Below, one piece after another: positions 16,401-25,639 of a DNA stretch of 41,974 nucleotides. A program made the translations under genes and the position numbers. Under the pieces are notes generated by a model, which searched no databases, was not told the origin of the DNA, and was given only the letters and a program-made list of their open reading frames with translations. The stretch comes from an uncultured Succinivibrio sp. Its GTDB lineage: Bacteria; Pseudomonadota; Gammaproteobacteria; Enterobacterales; Succinivibrionaceae. How positions within the stretch are numbered: position 1 is the stretch's first letter; the number at the start of each line of letters is the position of its first letter. The stretch covers positions 1 to 41,974 of the forward strand of contig CACZXZ010000014.1 of assembly GCA_902785325.1 (NCBI GenBank), in the 5' to 3' direction.

Positions 16401-17555
16401 CCAATTCCTGCAATTAGCCCAATGCGCTATTTAGGTGTCTTAGATGACAAGAAGATCTTAGAGAATAAAGAAATCTTATATCTATTCCAGTCAGAGGCTG
16501 AAGGCAGAGAGCAACAAGGCTCTTATATAGGGGATTATGAGAGCTTACATAGTGATTATAACGATGCAAAACTAACTATCTTTAAGAAACCTAAGTTCTA
16601 TAGTGAGGATGACATCACTGTTAATATTCAAAAACAATTACCTGTAAACTTAGGTTATCGTCAGTTTAATAATCCATCTTTTACAGGCAATATGTACTTA
16701 GTCTTAAGTATGTATGAGGATGTAAAAGATCTTCCATCCATTAAGGCAATCAACACCTGGAATCTCAAAGGCGATATCGAGTTTAATCATGAGTGTCTAG
16801 AGCAATTAAAACAGCCTGACAACTTATTTGGCATGATGACAAAGAGAGCAAAAGGTGATATTCAAAAAATTGTAGATGGTCTTGAAGCAGAGTTTGTTGA
16901 GAATATTGCAAAGCTTGATGAAATCAATAACGATCCATATCAAGCTGAATATGACGACCTAAATAATATGGCTCAAACAACTGCAGAGAAAGAAGCTCAA
17001 ACTAAAGTTACAGCTTTCAATAAACTTCTAGGTGCTCAAGCAAAACGCGATGAAGAAATAAAGAAACTTATCGATGATTACATTCAAAAGAATAAACCAG
17101 AAAGAGACCGCAAGGTCGATTTAGAAAAACAAAAACGTAGAAATGCGTTGAAGCAATCTTACATGCGCTCTTTAGGTAAAGCTATTTCTCAATGTCGTGA
17201 GGAATTGATTAGTGCTGAAACTAAAAAGCTTGAGCAGATTAAGAATGCAATGACAGGCTTTAATCAAACTGATCCTCATTACTTTAAGATCTCTTTAATG
17301 CGTGGCAATTATGAAGAAAAGTCCTTTACAGATAATAACCCTATCTGTCAGTGCATTAACTTTATTCGACAAGAATACAAAGAAGCTAAGATTAAAGATA
17401 TCTTAGAGTCTATCTTTATCCTTGATCTTGATAAAGTAATTGATACTAATACCAGTGATAATGGTGTAGGTGAAGTTACTTCCTACATGAAACTTCAGTT
17501 ACAAACAGTATCAAGTGCAGATGGTGAGTATTGGAATAACACAGGTAAAATTTAA
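13479..17555 (+). CDS. SrfB-like giant actin/Hsp70-fold ATPase, first gene of the operon
   Basis: A 1358-residue cytoplasmic protein with no membrane segment. The actin/Hsp70 ATPase signatures are spread widely: phosphate-1 LILDVGNTRTCGLLVE near residue 315, phosphate-2 IDIGGGTTDLIIADYS near 660, and an adenosine-type motif LLLTGRPTKIPGIRRL near 892. A Lys/Glu coiled coil covers about 1140-1280. This layout, and its position just before an SrfC-like gene, matches the SrfB 'virulence factor' family, whose members I recall as about 1000 residues. The first 300 residues here are therefore an unusual extension. Start: GTG 13470 lies inside the AGGTGA ribosome site, so GTG 13479, five bases after it, is the better choice. 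The SrfB call rests on motifs and gene order. The biochemical role of the family is poorly known. Confidence 0.72.
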   Translation: MNESNKPVIIKNLRKLFEDVEKKEEFNEEIKLIANSGIQFIDFELDDKIDFDNHDEKLDEVYDGLTKNKFVLVTKDNQRGSDKDSCTFAKYHLHQSGTRFIIDDDDSFQSFNIDKDNFESDERADSPSVLESVQLYNGIWFPIPYFPKGLKNGPTNFARARIVNNGEIKKLESGGKYHVTIAIDTKVDNLQSALHGAPTLQDIDHAFSFRSGFEATQLLRAVNSDGISFVDEWTKSILKKVYPQTTTEKQKKFKVADDNKDESDNLILKKTYQKHYLNVLAFLDAFFKPNDIRLVHFDKDHCDQDKIIDVSLILDVGNTRTCGLLVEADNGQSQSSDTFPNSSPLIIRDLNCPEFTYTGAFESKIQFQKANFDFNNCSDLSSRLDAFVWPSLVRIGPEASKLSALLKGNEGNTGLTSPKRSLWQIDKAPKIEWKFNESYYQIPLFKDDDGRVSRVLYKGEETGASVIYQPVTGYLNSLGDALFATGDKSSCMSAFFTGKSTMTFMLVEIILQAMMQMNSYFYRKNMEYRDLPRRLKALVLTTPPSMPDVEKEIFRSCAYQALGIIWKAYGYDKTDATEFHFISKKDEMFPPVPEIHLKWDETLAGQIVYLYNETQRIYNGNSKDFIKDIRRSDADGRFNEISKIKVDKKYFAATSARIASIDIGGGTTDLIIADYSVADVFYDDVDQLLKKENGAEAGNQSGSIQIREVLKDGFKIAGDDLVYELLQNPIKHEFEKTNDEYWKKLFGATSGASSGNIQSRVQVVDKIFTKVAYRLISRLEQLDKIDVSTLDSLEVIVKGSIKDFVQGTEKFALEELNNREDLKLPSLDKVEFAESVSSYITKQLGISFEEFLNIPLEFDIFKIDFDISQGITYDMCKNINYLNAIVNVYRCDVLLLTGRPTKIPGIRRLIEKKSSLSSRRIIPMYDYKCEGWYPTFETYNGRIGDPKTSVVVGALLGYTKSIPTKLMTFKLNTNPIPAISPMRYLGVLDDKKILENKEILYLFQSEAEGREQQGSYIGDYESLHSDYNDAKLTIFKKPKFYSEDDITVNIQKQLPVNLGYRQFNNPSFTGNMYLVLSMYEDVKDLPSIKAINTWNLKGDIEFNHECLEQLKQPDNLFGMMTKRAKGDIQKIVDGLEAEFVENIAKLDEINNDPYQAEYDDLNNMAQTTAEKEAQTKVTAFNKLLGAQAKRDEEIKKLIDDYIQKNKPERDRKVDLEKQKRRNALKQSYMRSLGKAISQCREELISAETKKLEQIKNAMTGFNQTDPHYFKISLMRGNYEEKSFTDNNPICQCINFIRQEYKEAKIKDILESIFILDLDKVIDTNTSDNGVGEVTSYMKLQLQTVSSADGEYWNNTGKI

Positions 17556-17566
17556 TAGGCAAGACA

Positions 17567-20470
17567 ATGACAGATTCAAGCAAAAAGTTTTCTTATCAAG
17601 ATATTGCAACTGCGGCTAAAACTGGTTTTGATTGGATTAGTAAGGTTTGTGATCCTAAAGTTTTGGAAGTTGCTAAACAGAAGAATTTAAAAGTTGAGCT
17701 TTGCAAATTAGTAAATGAAGCAACTGCTGCTTCTGAAGTTTTACCTACTAATATCAGTTTAGGTGTGTTTGGTGCTTCTCAGGCAGGTAAGAGCTATCTT
17801 GTATCAACTCTTGCAGCAATTGGCGATAGTGATTTGACTACCAAAAAAGATGGTACTGAAATTAGTTTCTTTAAGCACCTAAATCCTGAAGGTAACGATT
17901 ACGAAGCTACTGGTATCGTTACTAGATTTACTAGAAATGAAGGTAAGGTGCCTGAAAAGTTTCCTTTTAAAGTTAAATTATTCGATGAGATTGATTTAGT
18001 TAATGTTTTAGCTAATGCCTTCTTTAAAGATTTAAGTGCAACTTTAAAAACCTCACCTGAGTACGATGCTTCTAATGAGTTCTTTGGAAGTGATGCTAAA
18101 ATCAATGAGTTCTTTGATAAAGAGCTAAAAGCAGAGCGTTATCAGTTAAAGCCTGGTGAAGAGTCTTATGTTAAGAATAATCAGATAGTATTCTTAGCTG
18201 AATATGTAAAAAAAGTTGCTTTGGGTAATCTTGATCAACAAAGCGCTACTTCTTTATTCTGGACTAGAGCATGTGAAGTAATTGAAACTTTAAATTTTGA
18301 AGGTCGTAAGGCAATTTATTCTAAATTGTGGGGCGGACTTAAAGCTTTTGATTACCTATTAGAGGTATTAGGTCCAAGCATGCAAAAGCTTAAAGGTGCT
18401 CACGAGGCTTATGTACCTATTAAAGCTTGCGTCCAAGTAAATGGTGAGGTAGTAGAAAAACGTAAAGGTGGCACTCTCTTAGATATTGGTGTATTAACCC
18501 GCATGTTTGAAGCTGACAAATACACCTTAAAAGACAATTCTGATTCTATGATTGAAGTTGCTCTAGACTTGGATGCAACTGAGATTGTAGAAGTTCCTTT
18601 TGCTGTGCTTACCTTTGCAACACGTGAAATTGCCTTCCCTCTACCAGAGGATCAGGCAGGACAAGCAAGTCGTTGTGGTAATTTTGATGTATTAGATTTC
18701 CCTGGTGCTCGTTCCCGTAAAGGCGATGATATCGCTTTATTAAGAGAGCTTGGTAAAGCTGATATCAGTGAATACTTACGTCGTGGTAAAGTAGCTTACC
18801 TATTTGAAAGTTACTCAAAACGTCATGAAATAGATTTATTACTTTGGTGTATTGGTGTCTCAAAGCAACAAGAAGTTACAGAGCCTCAAATAAAACCAAT
18901 TACAGATTGGGTTTATGAAAATGTGGGTAAAACACCAGAAGAAAGAGCAAAATTTGGTTGTATCCCTTTAATCGGAGCTTATACTCGTTTTGATACTCCT
19001 TTAACTAATGCACTACCAAAAGCTGAGAAGAACTCAGATAAGATTGAGATTAGTGTTTTAGAGGAGATCTTTAAGAAGGCTTTAGAAAACTTTAAGACAG
19101 AATGGCTTGATAACTGGGCAAACGGAAAGATCTTTAATCAGTTCTTCTGCGTACGTCGCCCAAATATTAGTGCAAGTGGCACTTTATTCGCCTTCAAAGA
19201 AAATACTACTATTGAAGATCATCTGAAAACAGAAGTGCCTTTAGTAAAAACTTTATTCGATGAGTACAAACAGCATGTTGCCATCACTCCTGACTCTAAA
19301 TATCTGTATGAGTATAATGAGGAAACTCATTATGCCCAAACCTTAGATGAGGTGTTAAAACCTTCCGATGGTGGTGTAACTTACTTAGCTCAATTTGTAA
19401 AAGCAAATTTTGCAAATCATCAAAAGAATCGTGAGAAAGTAAAGTCAAAACTATCTGAGCAAATTAAAACTCTAAAAGATAATTTAAATGCCTTTACTAA
19501 TAGCTTTGGTCAGCAAGAAAAAATTGAACTTCAAAGAGCTGAAGGACAAAAAATGGTAAAAGCGCTAAATCAATGCGAAACACTTGCTGGTACTTTAGCT
19601 GATATTCGTCACTTTATTGAAATTGATGCTGATAAGGCTTTAGATGACTATAACAATAACAGAACTGATGGTATTAGTAATAATGCCTACCGTTTTGCAA
19701 AGGCTCTAACCACCTTCCACTTTGAGAATTTAAATTACATTAGTAAAGGTAAAGGCTTTGACTTCATGTTTAAGAACCTATGGCGTTGCTATGATAAGAA
19801 TAAGCAAAAAGCTATGGCAAGTGAAGATGATCTTGAACAGAAGTACTCCTTCTTTGTTGATGAAGCATCATCCTCAAGTGAAAAGACTATCATCACTGAT
19901 GAGAAAAAGTTAAAAGAGAAATTCCAAAATCTTTTAATTAAGTTCACTACAGAGCTTGAGAAGGCTTATAACAACTTAAACGTTGAACAAGTTGTAGTTA
20001 ATAAACTTTTGCCTTATGAAGATCAGGTAACTAAAAAATACAACTTAGCACAAGGTCAAACTGAAAGAGCTTTGACCATTATCTCTGATTTCAATACTTA
20101 TTTATCTTTTGATTCTACTAAGCTAGATATTGGTAGATTTGATGAGAAGTATAACTTTGTAAAGAAAACAGAGCTTAAAAATCCAAGACCTCTATTCCAC
20201 GAAATTACTGATTACGTAAAGAATGAGGTTAAAGGTGATAGTGAAACCTTTGATATGTATCTAATGCCAGACTTTAGTATTTATAAGGAAAACACTGAAG
20301 TTGGCGTTGTTGATAAATTTGGTGAGCACTATTATCAGGATTACTTTAGTGTACTTTTAGATTTAATGGTTACTAAGAATGTAACAGGACAAAGCTTGTA
20401 TAAACTTACCGATGTTGAAGACGATAAGCTTTGTGAAATCTTAAATGTACTTGCTAATCCAAATGACTAA
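17567..20470 (+). CDS. SrfC-like P-loop (GTPase-like) protein
   Basis: A 967-residue soluble protein starting 11 bases after the SrfB-like gene. Walker A is GASQAGKS at 69-76, inside LGVFGASQAGKSYLVSTLA, which fits the 'putative bacterial virulence factor' (SrfC) family. A G3-like DFPGARSR lies at 377-384 and a G4-like TRFD at 473-476, which suggests GTP rather than ATP, though the usual NKxD is not exact. Residues about 620-800 are helical and coiled-coil rich, giving an overall shape reminiscent of large dynamin-like GTPases. Together with the SrfB-like ATPase it would form the cytoplasmic engine of the operon. The ribosome site is weak, so it may be coupled to the upstream gene. The nucleotide and target are unknown. 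Confidence 0.72.
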   Translation: MTDSSKKFSYQDIATAAKTGFDWISKVCDPKVLEVAKQKNLKVELCKLVNEATAASEVLPTNISLGVFGASQAGKSYLVSTLAAIGDSDLTTKKDGTEISFFKHLNPEGNDYEATGIVTRFTRNEGKVPEKFPFKVKLFDEIDLVNVLANAFFKDLSATLKTSPEYDASNEFFGSDAKINEFFDKELKAERYQLKPGEESYVKNNQIVFLAEYVKKVALGNLDQQSATSLFWTRACEVIETLNFEGRKAIYSKLWGGLKAFDYLLEVLGPSMQKLKGAHEAYVPIKACVQVNGEVVEKRKGGTLLDIGVLTRMFEADKYTLKDNSDSMIEVALDLDATEIVEVPFAVLTFATREIAFPLPEDQAGQASRCGNFDVLDFPGARSRKGDDIALLRELGKADISEYLRRGKVAYLFESYSKRHEIDLLLWCIGVSKQQEVTEPQIKPITDWVYENVGKTPEERAKFGCIPLIGAYTRFDTPLTNALPKAEKNSDKIEISVLEEIFKKALENFKTEWLDNWANGKIFNQFFCVRRPNISASGTLFAFKENTTIEDHLKTEVPLVKTLFDEYKQHVAITPDSKYLYEYNEETHYAQTLDEVLKPSDGGVTYLAQFVKANFANHQKNREKVKSKLSEQIKTLKDNLNAFTNSFGQQEKIELQRAEGQKMVKALNQCETLAGTLADIRHFIEIDADKALDDYNNNRTDGISNNAYRFAKALTTFHFENLNYISKGKGFDFMFKNLWRCYDKNKQKAMASEDDLEQKYSFFVDEASSSSEKTIITDEKKLKEKFQNLLIKFTTELEKAYNNLNVEQVVVNKLLPYEDQVTKKYNLAQGQTERALTIISDFNTYLSFDSTKLDIGRFDEKYNFVKKTELKNPRPLFHEITDYVKNEVKGDSETFDMYLMPDFSIYKENTEVGVVDKFGEHYYQDYFSVLLDLMVTKNVTGQSLYKLTDVEDDKLCEILNVLANPND

Positions 20471-20498
20471 TTTTAGAGAAAGAGTTTAAAGAAAAAAA

Positions 20499-21764
20499 AT
20501 GTCAGAGAAATCTATAATTGTAGGTGGCAGAAAACCTGCACAAATTCTAATACCAAAGTCATATGAAATCTTTGGAGATAAAGTTGATATCTTTGCAAGT
20601 GGTGTCGGTCTTAAAGTTGATATTTTTGATAGCAAAGATAAAAAGAAAGGCTTAATTGCCCACTTTGATAATACAGATACTTCACAATTTGATTATAAGT
20701 GTAATTTCAATGGTTATACTGATGCAACTTTGATAACCCTTCCTCCTGATGTTAATAACAAGTTAGCAACTAAGTCTAAGGAGTGCGGTGATACTTTTTA
20801 TGCAGAGATTACTGCGGTTGATTTAAATAAAAATGAAGTTTTAGGTAATAAAGCTTATCTTGATCTTACCATTGATGGTATGCTCAATCTTATTGAAAGT
20901 GCTACTGCAACTCCAGAGCATGTGGAGTTTGGTACTAACAAAACCTTACAAAAAGAACAAGAAACTCCTTTAGTGTCTGATGCTCCTGCATCGCAAGAGG
21001 TTAAGAGTGAGACTGAGCAAGCTATAGCTACAACTACAACAACTGATGCTCCTCAAAAGAAATCTCGTTTATGGCTTATTATTGCAGCTGCTATTGTAGG
21101 TTTTATTTTATTACTCTTAGCTATTTTTGCTGCTTTATATTTTACAGGAGCTTTAAAGAGCTTATTTGGTGGTGAAAAAGATCCTCAAGCTCAAGAGCAA
21201 GTTATTGAGGAGAGTCAAAAAGAACCACAATCTGAGCCTCAAGAAAGTGCAGTAGATGAAAGTGCTTCAGATGATGCTACCGATAATACAGTAACAGATG
21301 AGGATAACTCATCTTCTCAACAAGAGAGTGTAGCAGAGGATAACACTCAAGCTAATACCCCTGTAGCATCTCAAGACGATGACGATGAAGTTGTAGTAGT
21401 TACTAAAAAGAAGCCAGCATCTTCATCAAGTTCAACTTCAGCTTGCTCTCTTGCAAGTAGTGCTGACGATTTAGCTTTAATTAAAGGCTGTCTTGCAACC
21501 AAGCCACAAGCAGAGGTTATAAAGTCTTTAGTAGAAGAGTCTTTTGCTAATAATCGTTGCAATGTAGGTAAGCGCTTATTGTCAAGCTATGGTCGTCGTG
21601 ATGCTCAATTTGCCTATATGTATGGTCAATACTTTGATGCAAATTCAAGTCAAACCACAACTTGTGAAACAAAAGATCAAGATAAAGCTATCTACTGGTA
21701 TGAGAAAGCTGTTGAGCTTGGTGATACAACCAACGCTAAAGCTGCCTTAGATAAGTTAAAGTAA
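20499..21764 (+). CDS. Single-pass membrane protein with C-terminal Sel1-like repeat
   Basis: A 421-residue protein with no signal peptide. Residues 1-135 are a beta-rich cytoplasmic domain (IIVGGRKPAQILIPKSYEIF onward). One membrane helix lies at 191-216, preceded by basic KKSR, so the C-terminus should be periplasmic. An acidic Gln/Ser/Asp linker (about 225-305) leads to a C-terminal domain with four Cys, probably two disulphides. It ends in a Sel1-type motif (DKAIYWYEKAVELGDTTNAKAAL). I do not recognise the N-terminal domain. Its topology would connect the cytoplasmic SrfB/SrfC-like pair to the periplasmic parts encoded downstream. It starts 28 bases after the SrfC-like gene, the widest gap in the operon. 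Confidence 0.7.
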   Translation: MSEKSIIVGGRKPAQILIPKSYEIFGDKVDIFASGVGLKVDIFDSKDKKKGLIAHFDNTDTSQFDYKCNFNGYTDATLITLPPDVNNKLATKSKECGDTFYAEITAVDLNKNEVLGNKAYLDLTIDGMLNLIESATATPEHVEFGTNKTLQKEQETPLVSDAPASQEVKSETEQAIATTTTTDAPQKKSRLWLIIAAAIVGFILLLLAIFAALYFTGALKSLFGGEKDPQAQEQVIEESQKEPQSEPQESAVDESASDDATDNTVTDEDNSSSQQESVAEDNTQANTPVASQDDDDEVVVVTKKKPASSSSSTSACSLASSADDLALIKGCLATKPQAEVIKSLVEESFANNRCNVGKRLLSSYGRRDAQFAYMYGQYFDANSSQTTTCETKDQDKAIYWYEKAVELGDTTNAKAALDKLK

Positions 21765-21778
21765 TAGGTGTTTAAGTT

Positions 21779-23713
21779 ATGAAATTAAAATTATGTGCTT
21801 TATCCCTTGCGCTAACTTTAGGTGTTCAATTTAGCGCAACAGCTGCTACACCTTTGTTAATGGAAGGTAAAAGCTCAATTTATCAAAGAGTGTTAACTAC
21901 ACCCTCATGCCTACTTAAAAAGAATGCAAGCGATAAGGGTACTACTGTAAATGCCTTTTCTCGCTATTACGTGTATAAAGATGAAGGTGGCTATTTAACT
22001 GTAGGCTCTTCAGATAAAGGTAAGATTGACGGTATTCTAAAAAAGGATTGTACCGTTGATTGGAAGATGCAAACTGCTTTAATGTTTACTAATCCTGCTA
22101 ACCGCAATCGTGCTTTAATCTTTAAACAAAAAGATTCACTTCAGAAGATTATCGAATCAGATGATCCTAATGCTTTAGTAAAGCCTTTGATGGCAAATCT
22201 TAAGAACAATAAGCCATCTGATGAGGTAATTTCAGCAGAGCCTGAAAAGTACATCGATTACTCAAAGAATTTCTATTTATTACCAATTCTTGATTTCGAA
22301 GAAACCATGTTCTCTGATGGTAACTATGTAAGAGCTGCAAAAATTGCTTCTGTTACCAAAAAGTCTCAAAAAGCTTCTAATGCAAGCAGTGATAAAAATG
22401 CTTTAAAGACTTTTAAAGCTGCTATCGTGTTTGTAGTGGATTCTTCAATTTCTATGGATCCTTATATCAATCGTACTAAACAAGCAATTCAATCTATTAC
22501 AAGCAGAATTGAAAAAGAGCATTTACAAGACTTAGTGCACTTTGGTTTAGTATCTTTTAGATCCAACATCAAAGCAAAACCAGGTCTTGAGTATGTATCT
22601 AAGATGTATGTAAAGCCAGGTGAGGCTAAAACCCCAGCTGAGTTTGAGAATAAATTAAGCGATTTGGCTCAAGCTAAAGTTTCTAGTGTTTATTTTGATG
22701 AGGATTCTTTTGCTGGTATCAATACAGCTTTAGAGTCTGTAGATTGGAATAACTACGGTGGTCGTTACATCGTGTTAGTAACTGATGCTGGTGGTATTGC
22801 AGGTAGTGATAAGTATTCAACAACAGGTTTAGATTCAAAAGAGTTAAGACTTGAGGCTAAACATAAAGGTGTAGCAATTTATGCTATGCACTTATTAACT
22901 GATAGTAAAAATGCAAAAAAGAATCATGAGAAAGCTAAAAATCAGTATCAAGATTTAACTTTCAATGAGATAGTTAATAAATCTCTTTACTATCCTGTAA
23001 ACGCAGGTGATGTAAACAAGTTTGGTAAAAAGATTGATGAGCTATCAGCTAATATTACCTCACAAGTAAAACAAGCTTCATTTGGAAAGAGCGCTATAGG
23101 CTCAGCTATTGGTGCATCAAAAGTTCAATCTAAAGAAGAAGCTGAACTTAACGAGGATACCATTAAGCTAGGTCATGCAATGCAACTTGCTTACCTAGGT
23201 TCAAAACTTGGTACTAAATCTCCTGACTTTTTACAAGGTTGGATTGCAGATAGAGATTTAGTTGATCACACTAAGGTAACCTCAACTCCTGTAGTGCTAC
23301 TTACAAAAGATCAATTATCTAGCTTAAAGGACGTAACTACTAAGATCTTAGATTCAGCCAACGAAGGTTTATTACAACCTGAGGATATGTTCTCACAATT
23401 ACGTTCTGTAGCTGTAAGCTTAGGTCGTGATCCTGCCTCAATTAGTGATGATAAGACTTTAAAACTTGGTAAATTAGGTCTTTTAGGTGAGTACTTAGAG
23501 GGCTTACCTTATAAGAGCCGTATTCAAGAGCTTGATGAGGAGTCATGGATGTCAATGGGCCCTGATGAGCAGAATCAGACTATTGAAGATCTTGAGAATA
23601 AGCTTCGTTACTATCAAAAGTGCAACGATGATGCTAGTCGTTGGATTAAGTTAAACGAGAATGACGATGCTTCTGATAGCGTATATCCAATTCCACTTGA
23701 GGTATTGCCATAA
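21779..23713 (+). CDS. Secreted vWA-domain protein resembling the PpkA C-terminal region
   Basis: A 644-residue protein with a signal peptide (cleavage after SATA, near 22). Residues about 34-95 look like an SH3-type module (YQRVLTTPSCLLKK, then YYVYKDEGGYLTVGS). The vWA domain at about 213-400 has a complete MIDAS: DSSIS with D221, S223 and S225, and VTDAGG with D336. It should therefore bind a metal ion and a protein partner. A helical tail follows. An SH3-like module followed by vWA in the periplasm is how I recall the C-terminal half of the type VI kinase PpkA. No kinase domain or membrane anchor is present here. The next gene, the ABC ATPase, begins 2 bases after the stop. The PpkA resemblance is inference from layout. 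Confidence 0.75.
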   Translation: MKLKLCALSLALTLGVQFSATAATPLLMEGKSSIYQRVLTTPSCLLKKNASDKGTTVNAFSRYYVYKDEGGYLTVGSSDKGKIDGILKKDCTVDWKMQTALMFTNPANRNRALIFKQKDSLQKIIESDDPNALVKPLMANLKNNKPSDEVISAEPEKYIDYSKNFYLLPILDFEETMFSDGNYVRAAKIASVTKKSQKASNASSDKNALKTFKAAIVFVVDSSISMDPYINRTKQAIQSITSRIEKEHLQDLVHFGLVSFRSNIKAKPGLEYVSKMYVKPGEAKTPAEFENKLSDLAQAKVSSVYFDEDSFAGINTALESVDWNNYGGRYIVLVTDAGGIAGSDKYSTTGLDSKELRLEAKHKGVAIYAMHLLTDSKNAKKNHEKAKNQYQDLTFNEIVNKSLYYPVNAGDVNKFGKKIDELSANITSQVKQASFGKSAIGSAIGASKVQSKEEAELNEDTIKLGHAMQLAYLGSKLGTKSPDFLQGWIADRDLVDHTKVTSTPVVLLTKDQLSSLKDVTTKILDSANEGLLQPEDMFSQLRSVAVSLGRDPASISDDKTLKLGKLGLLGEYLEGLPYKSRIQELDEESWMSMGPDEQNQTIEDLENKLRYYQKCNDDASRWIKLNENDDASDSVYPIPLEVLP

Positions 23714-23715
23714 TC

Positions 23716-24447
23716 ATGGATAAGACATCATTACTTACTATCAAGAATTTGTCCTTTGCTTATCCAAAGGACAATGATGGTACTATCAATAGCATCCATA
23801 TTGATAGTCTCAATTTAAAAGAGAATGATGTCTTTGCTATAACAGGGCCTTCAGGTTGTGGAAAGTCAACTTTACTTGAGTGTATTGGCCTTTTAAGACA
23901 AGAAGTAGAGTTTGATGAGTTCAAACTTGAAGACTTGGATATAAAAGAATTAAAGCCAAAACAGCATGAAGCTTTAAGATCAAGTCAAATTGGCTTTATG
24001 CCACAAACAGGTGGCTTAATTCCTTTTTTAAAGATCATAGATAACTTAAAGCTTCAAATTGAGGTCGCTTCAAAGTCTCTTTTCAAGCTTGAAGGTAAGA
24101 CTTTAGATCAAGACGGGCTTTTAAAATCTATTGTTTACGATTTAAAAGAATTTGGTTTAGGTAAGTACTTAAACGCTTATCCACATCAGTTATCTATAGG
24201 TCAAAGGCAAAGGGCGGTTTTTTTCAAATCCTTGTGCCATCAACCAAAATTACTTCTAATTGATGAGCCAACTTCTGCCTTAGATCCTGAGCATGGCAAA
24301 ATGCTGTTTGATACCATGATCAAAGTCTGTCAAAGCAAGAGAGTAGCATCTTTAGTTGTAACCCATGATCTAAATTTAGTGCATGAGTTTAACTTAAGAC
24401 AAGTTACCATTATGCATAACGGTAATTTTAAGCAGGAAAAATCATGA
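23716..24447 (+). CDS. ABC transporter ATPase (LolD/MacB/TagT-like)
   Basis: A 243-residue nucleotide-binding domain with every motif present: Walker A GPSGCGKST near 42-50, Q-loop FMPQTGG near 94-100, signature LSIGQRQR (the third residue Ile replaces the usual Gly), Walker B LLLIDEPTSALD, and switch VVTHD. The size and the MPQ Q-loop fit the LolD/FtsE/MacB group, which works with FtsX-type permeases that transmit motion to the periplasm rather than moving a small substrate. The permease start overlaps its stop (ATGA). Its position between a PpkA-like vWA gene and a SUMF1-like gene is what makes TagT the closest functional analogue. That last point is inference. Confidence 0.9.
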   Translation: MDKTSLLTIKNLSFAYPKDNDGTINSIHIDSLNLKENDVFAITGPSGCGKSTLLECIGLLRQEVEFDEFKLEDLDIKELKPKQHEALRSSQIGFMPQTGGLIPFLKIIDNLKLQIEVASKSLFKLEGKTLDQDGLLKSIVYDLKEFGLGKYLNAYPHQLSIGQRQRAVFFKSLCHQPKLLLIDEPTSALDPEHGKMLFDTMIKVCQSKRVASLVVTHDLNLVHEFNLRQVTIMHNGNFKQEKS

Positions 24448-25637
24448 TCTTTAAATTGTCGTTATCGTCCTTAAAATTTGAATACCTAGTAAACATTTGC
24501 CTTATAGCTTCAATGGTGTCAGTAATTGCACCTTTGATGTTATTGTTCTCCTTACGTTTTGGTATTGTGTCTAATCTTGAGGAAAAGCTAGTTACTGATC
24601 CTAAAAATCTTGAGATTAGAATGATGTCAGGCTATCAGCTAGACAATAGTTTTTTTGAGGAGTTAAAAAACGATCCTCACATCGATTTTTATATTCCTTT
24701 AACTCGCTCTTTGAGTGTTACTGCTAACGTAAACTTTAAAGGCAAAATGATAACTAATCTTGAGGCAATCCCAACTAAGGCTGGGGATCCTTTAGTTATC
24801 AAAAGTGGTATTGAAGGAGAGCTTCAAGATGATGAGGCTTATCTATCAGAGCAAATCGCCCAAGATCTAAATATTAAAGTTGGTGATAAGTTTAAGTTTG
24901 TCATTAGCAGAATTAAAGAGGGTAGAACCCAAAATGCTATTGTGCAACTTACCTTAAAGGGCATCATTAAAAAAGAGTACTTAAAGTACAAGAGTATTTT
25001 AATTCCTCTAACTCCACTTATTTATATGGAGGATTTTCGTGATGGCTATGAGCCACCAATCTTCTCCGATGGTTCAAACTTAAATGAGCAACGTAAATAC
25101 TTTGCTAAAGCTAGAATCTATGTAAAAACTTTAGATGATGTAGAAATCGTAGACAAAAAGCTTCGTGCTCATTATCAAATCACCTCTGCTTTAGAGTCTA
25201 TTAACAACCTAAAAGCAATTTGCAATGTATTAGACTTTATCTTAACTGTGATTTCTTTGGTTTCTATCTTTGGTGGTGTAATTGCTATTTGTGGTCTTAT
25301 CTGGACTAATTTGTCTCGACTTGAGAAGACCTTTGCTTTATTGAAACTTACAGGTCTTAATAAAAAGCAAATTATGCTGATGGTAATTTTTGAAAATCTA
25401 ATTTTATCAACTACAGCTTATGCAATTGCTTTAGGTTTATTTGCAACAGCAAAAGCCTTATTTAACCACTATTTTTCAAATATCTTAGGTCAGAATACTT
25501 TAGTAAGTTTATTGACCATCAATCATATGCTGATAGGTTTTGCTTTAAGTACCACTATTTGTCTTGTAATCAGTATCTTGATTTGTCGTTTTAAGATATT
25601 AAATTTAAATATTGCTAATAGTTTGCGCAGAATGTAA
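24444..25637 (+). CDS. FtsX/LolC-type ABC permease (TagS-like)
   Basis: A 397-residue permease with the type VII ABC layout. One membrane helix at about 14-38 is followed by a large periplasmic domain of about 220 residues (MacB-PCD-like; it contains the LEAIPTKAGDPLVIKSGIEG and AYLSEQIAQDLNIKVGD blocks, as in LolC/LolE). Three helices follow at about 263-290, 312-340 and 360-385, with the cytoplasmic coupling loop LEKTFALLKLTGLNKKQI between the first two. The ALLKLTGLNKKQI loop is the typical FtsX contact with the ATPase. The gene overlaps the ATPase gene, so a stoichiometric complex is expected. It probably passes a mechanical signal across the membrane, as in TagST, FtsEX or LolCDE. Confidence 0.88.
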   Translation: MIFKLSLSSLKFEYLVNICLIASMVSVIAPLMLLFSLRFGIVSNLEEKLVTDPKNLEIRMMSGYQLDNSFFEELKNDPHIDFYIPLTRSLSVTANVNFKGKMITNLEAIPTKAGDPLVIKSGIEGELQDDEAYLSEQIAQDLNIKVGDKFKFVISRIKEGRTQNAIVQLTLKGIIKKEYLKYKSILIPLTPLIYMEDFRDGYEPPIFSDGSNLNEQRKYFAKARIYVKTLDDVEIVDKKLRAHYQITSALESINNLKAICNVLDFILTVISLVSIFGGVIAICGLIWTNLSRLEKTFALLKLTGLNKKQIMLMVIFENLILSTTAYAIALGLFATAKALFNHYFSNILGQNTLVSLLTINHMLIGFALSTTICLVISILICRFKILNLNIANSLRRM

Positions 25638-25639
25638 TT

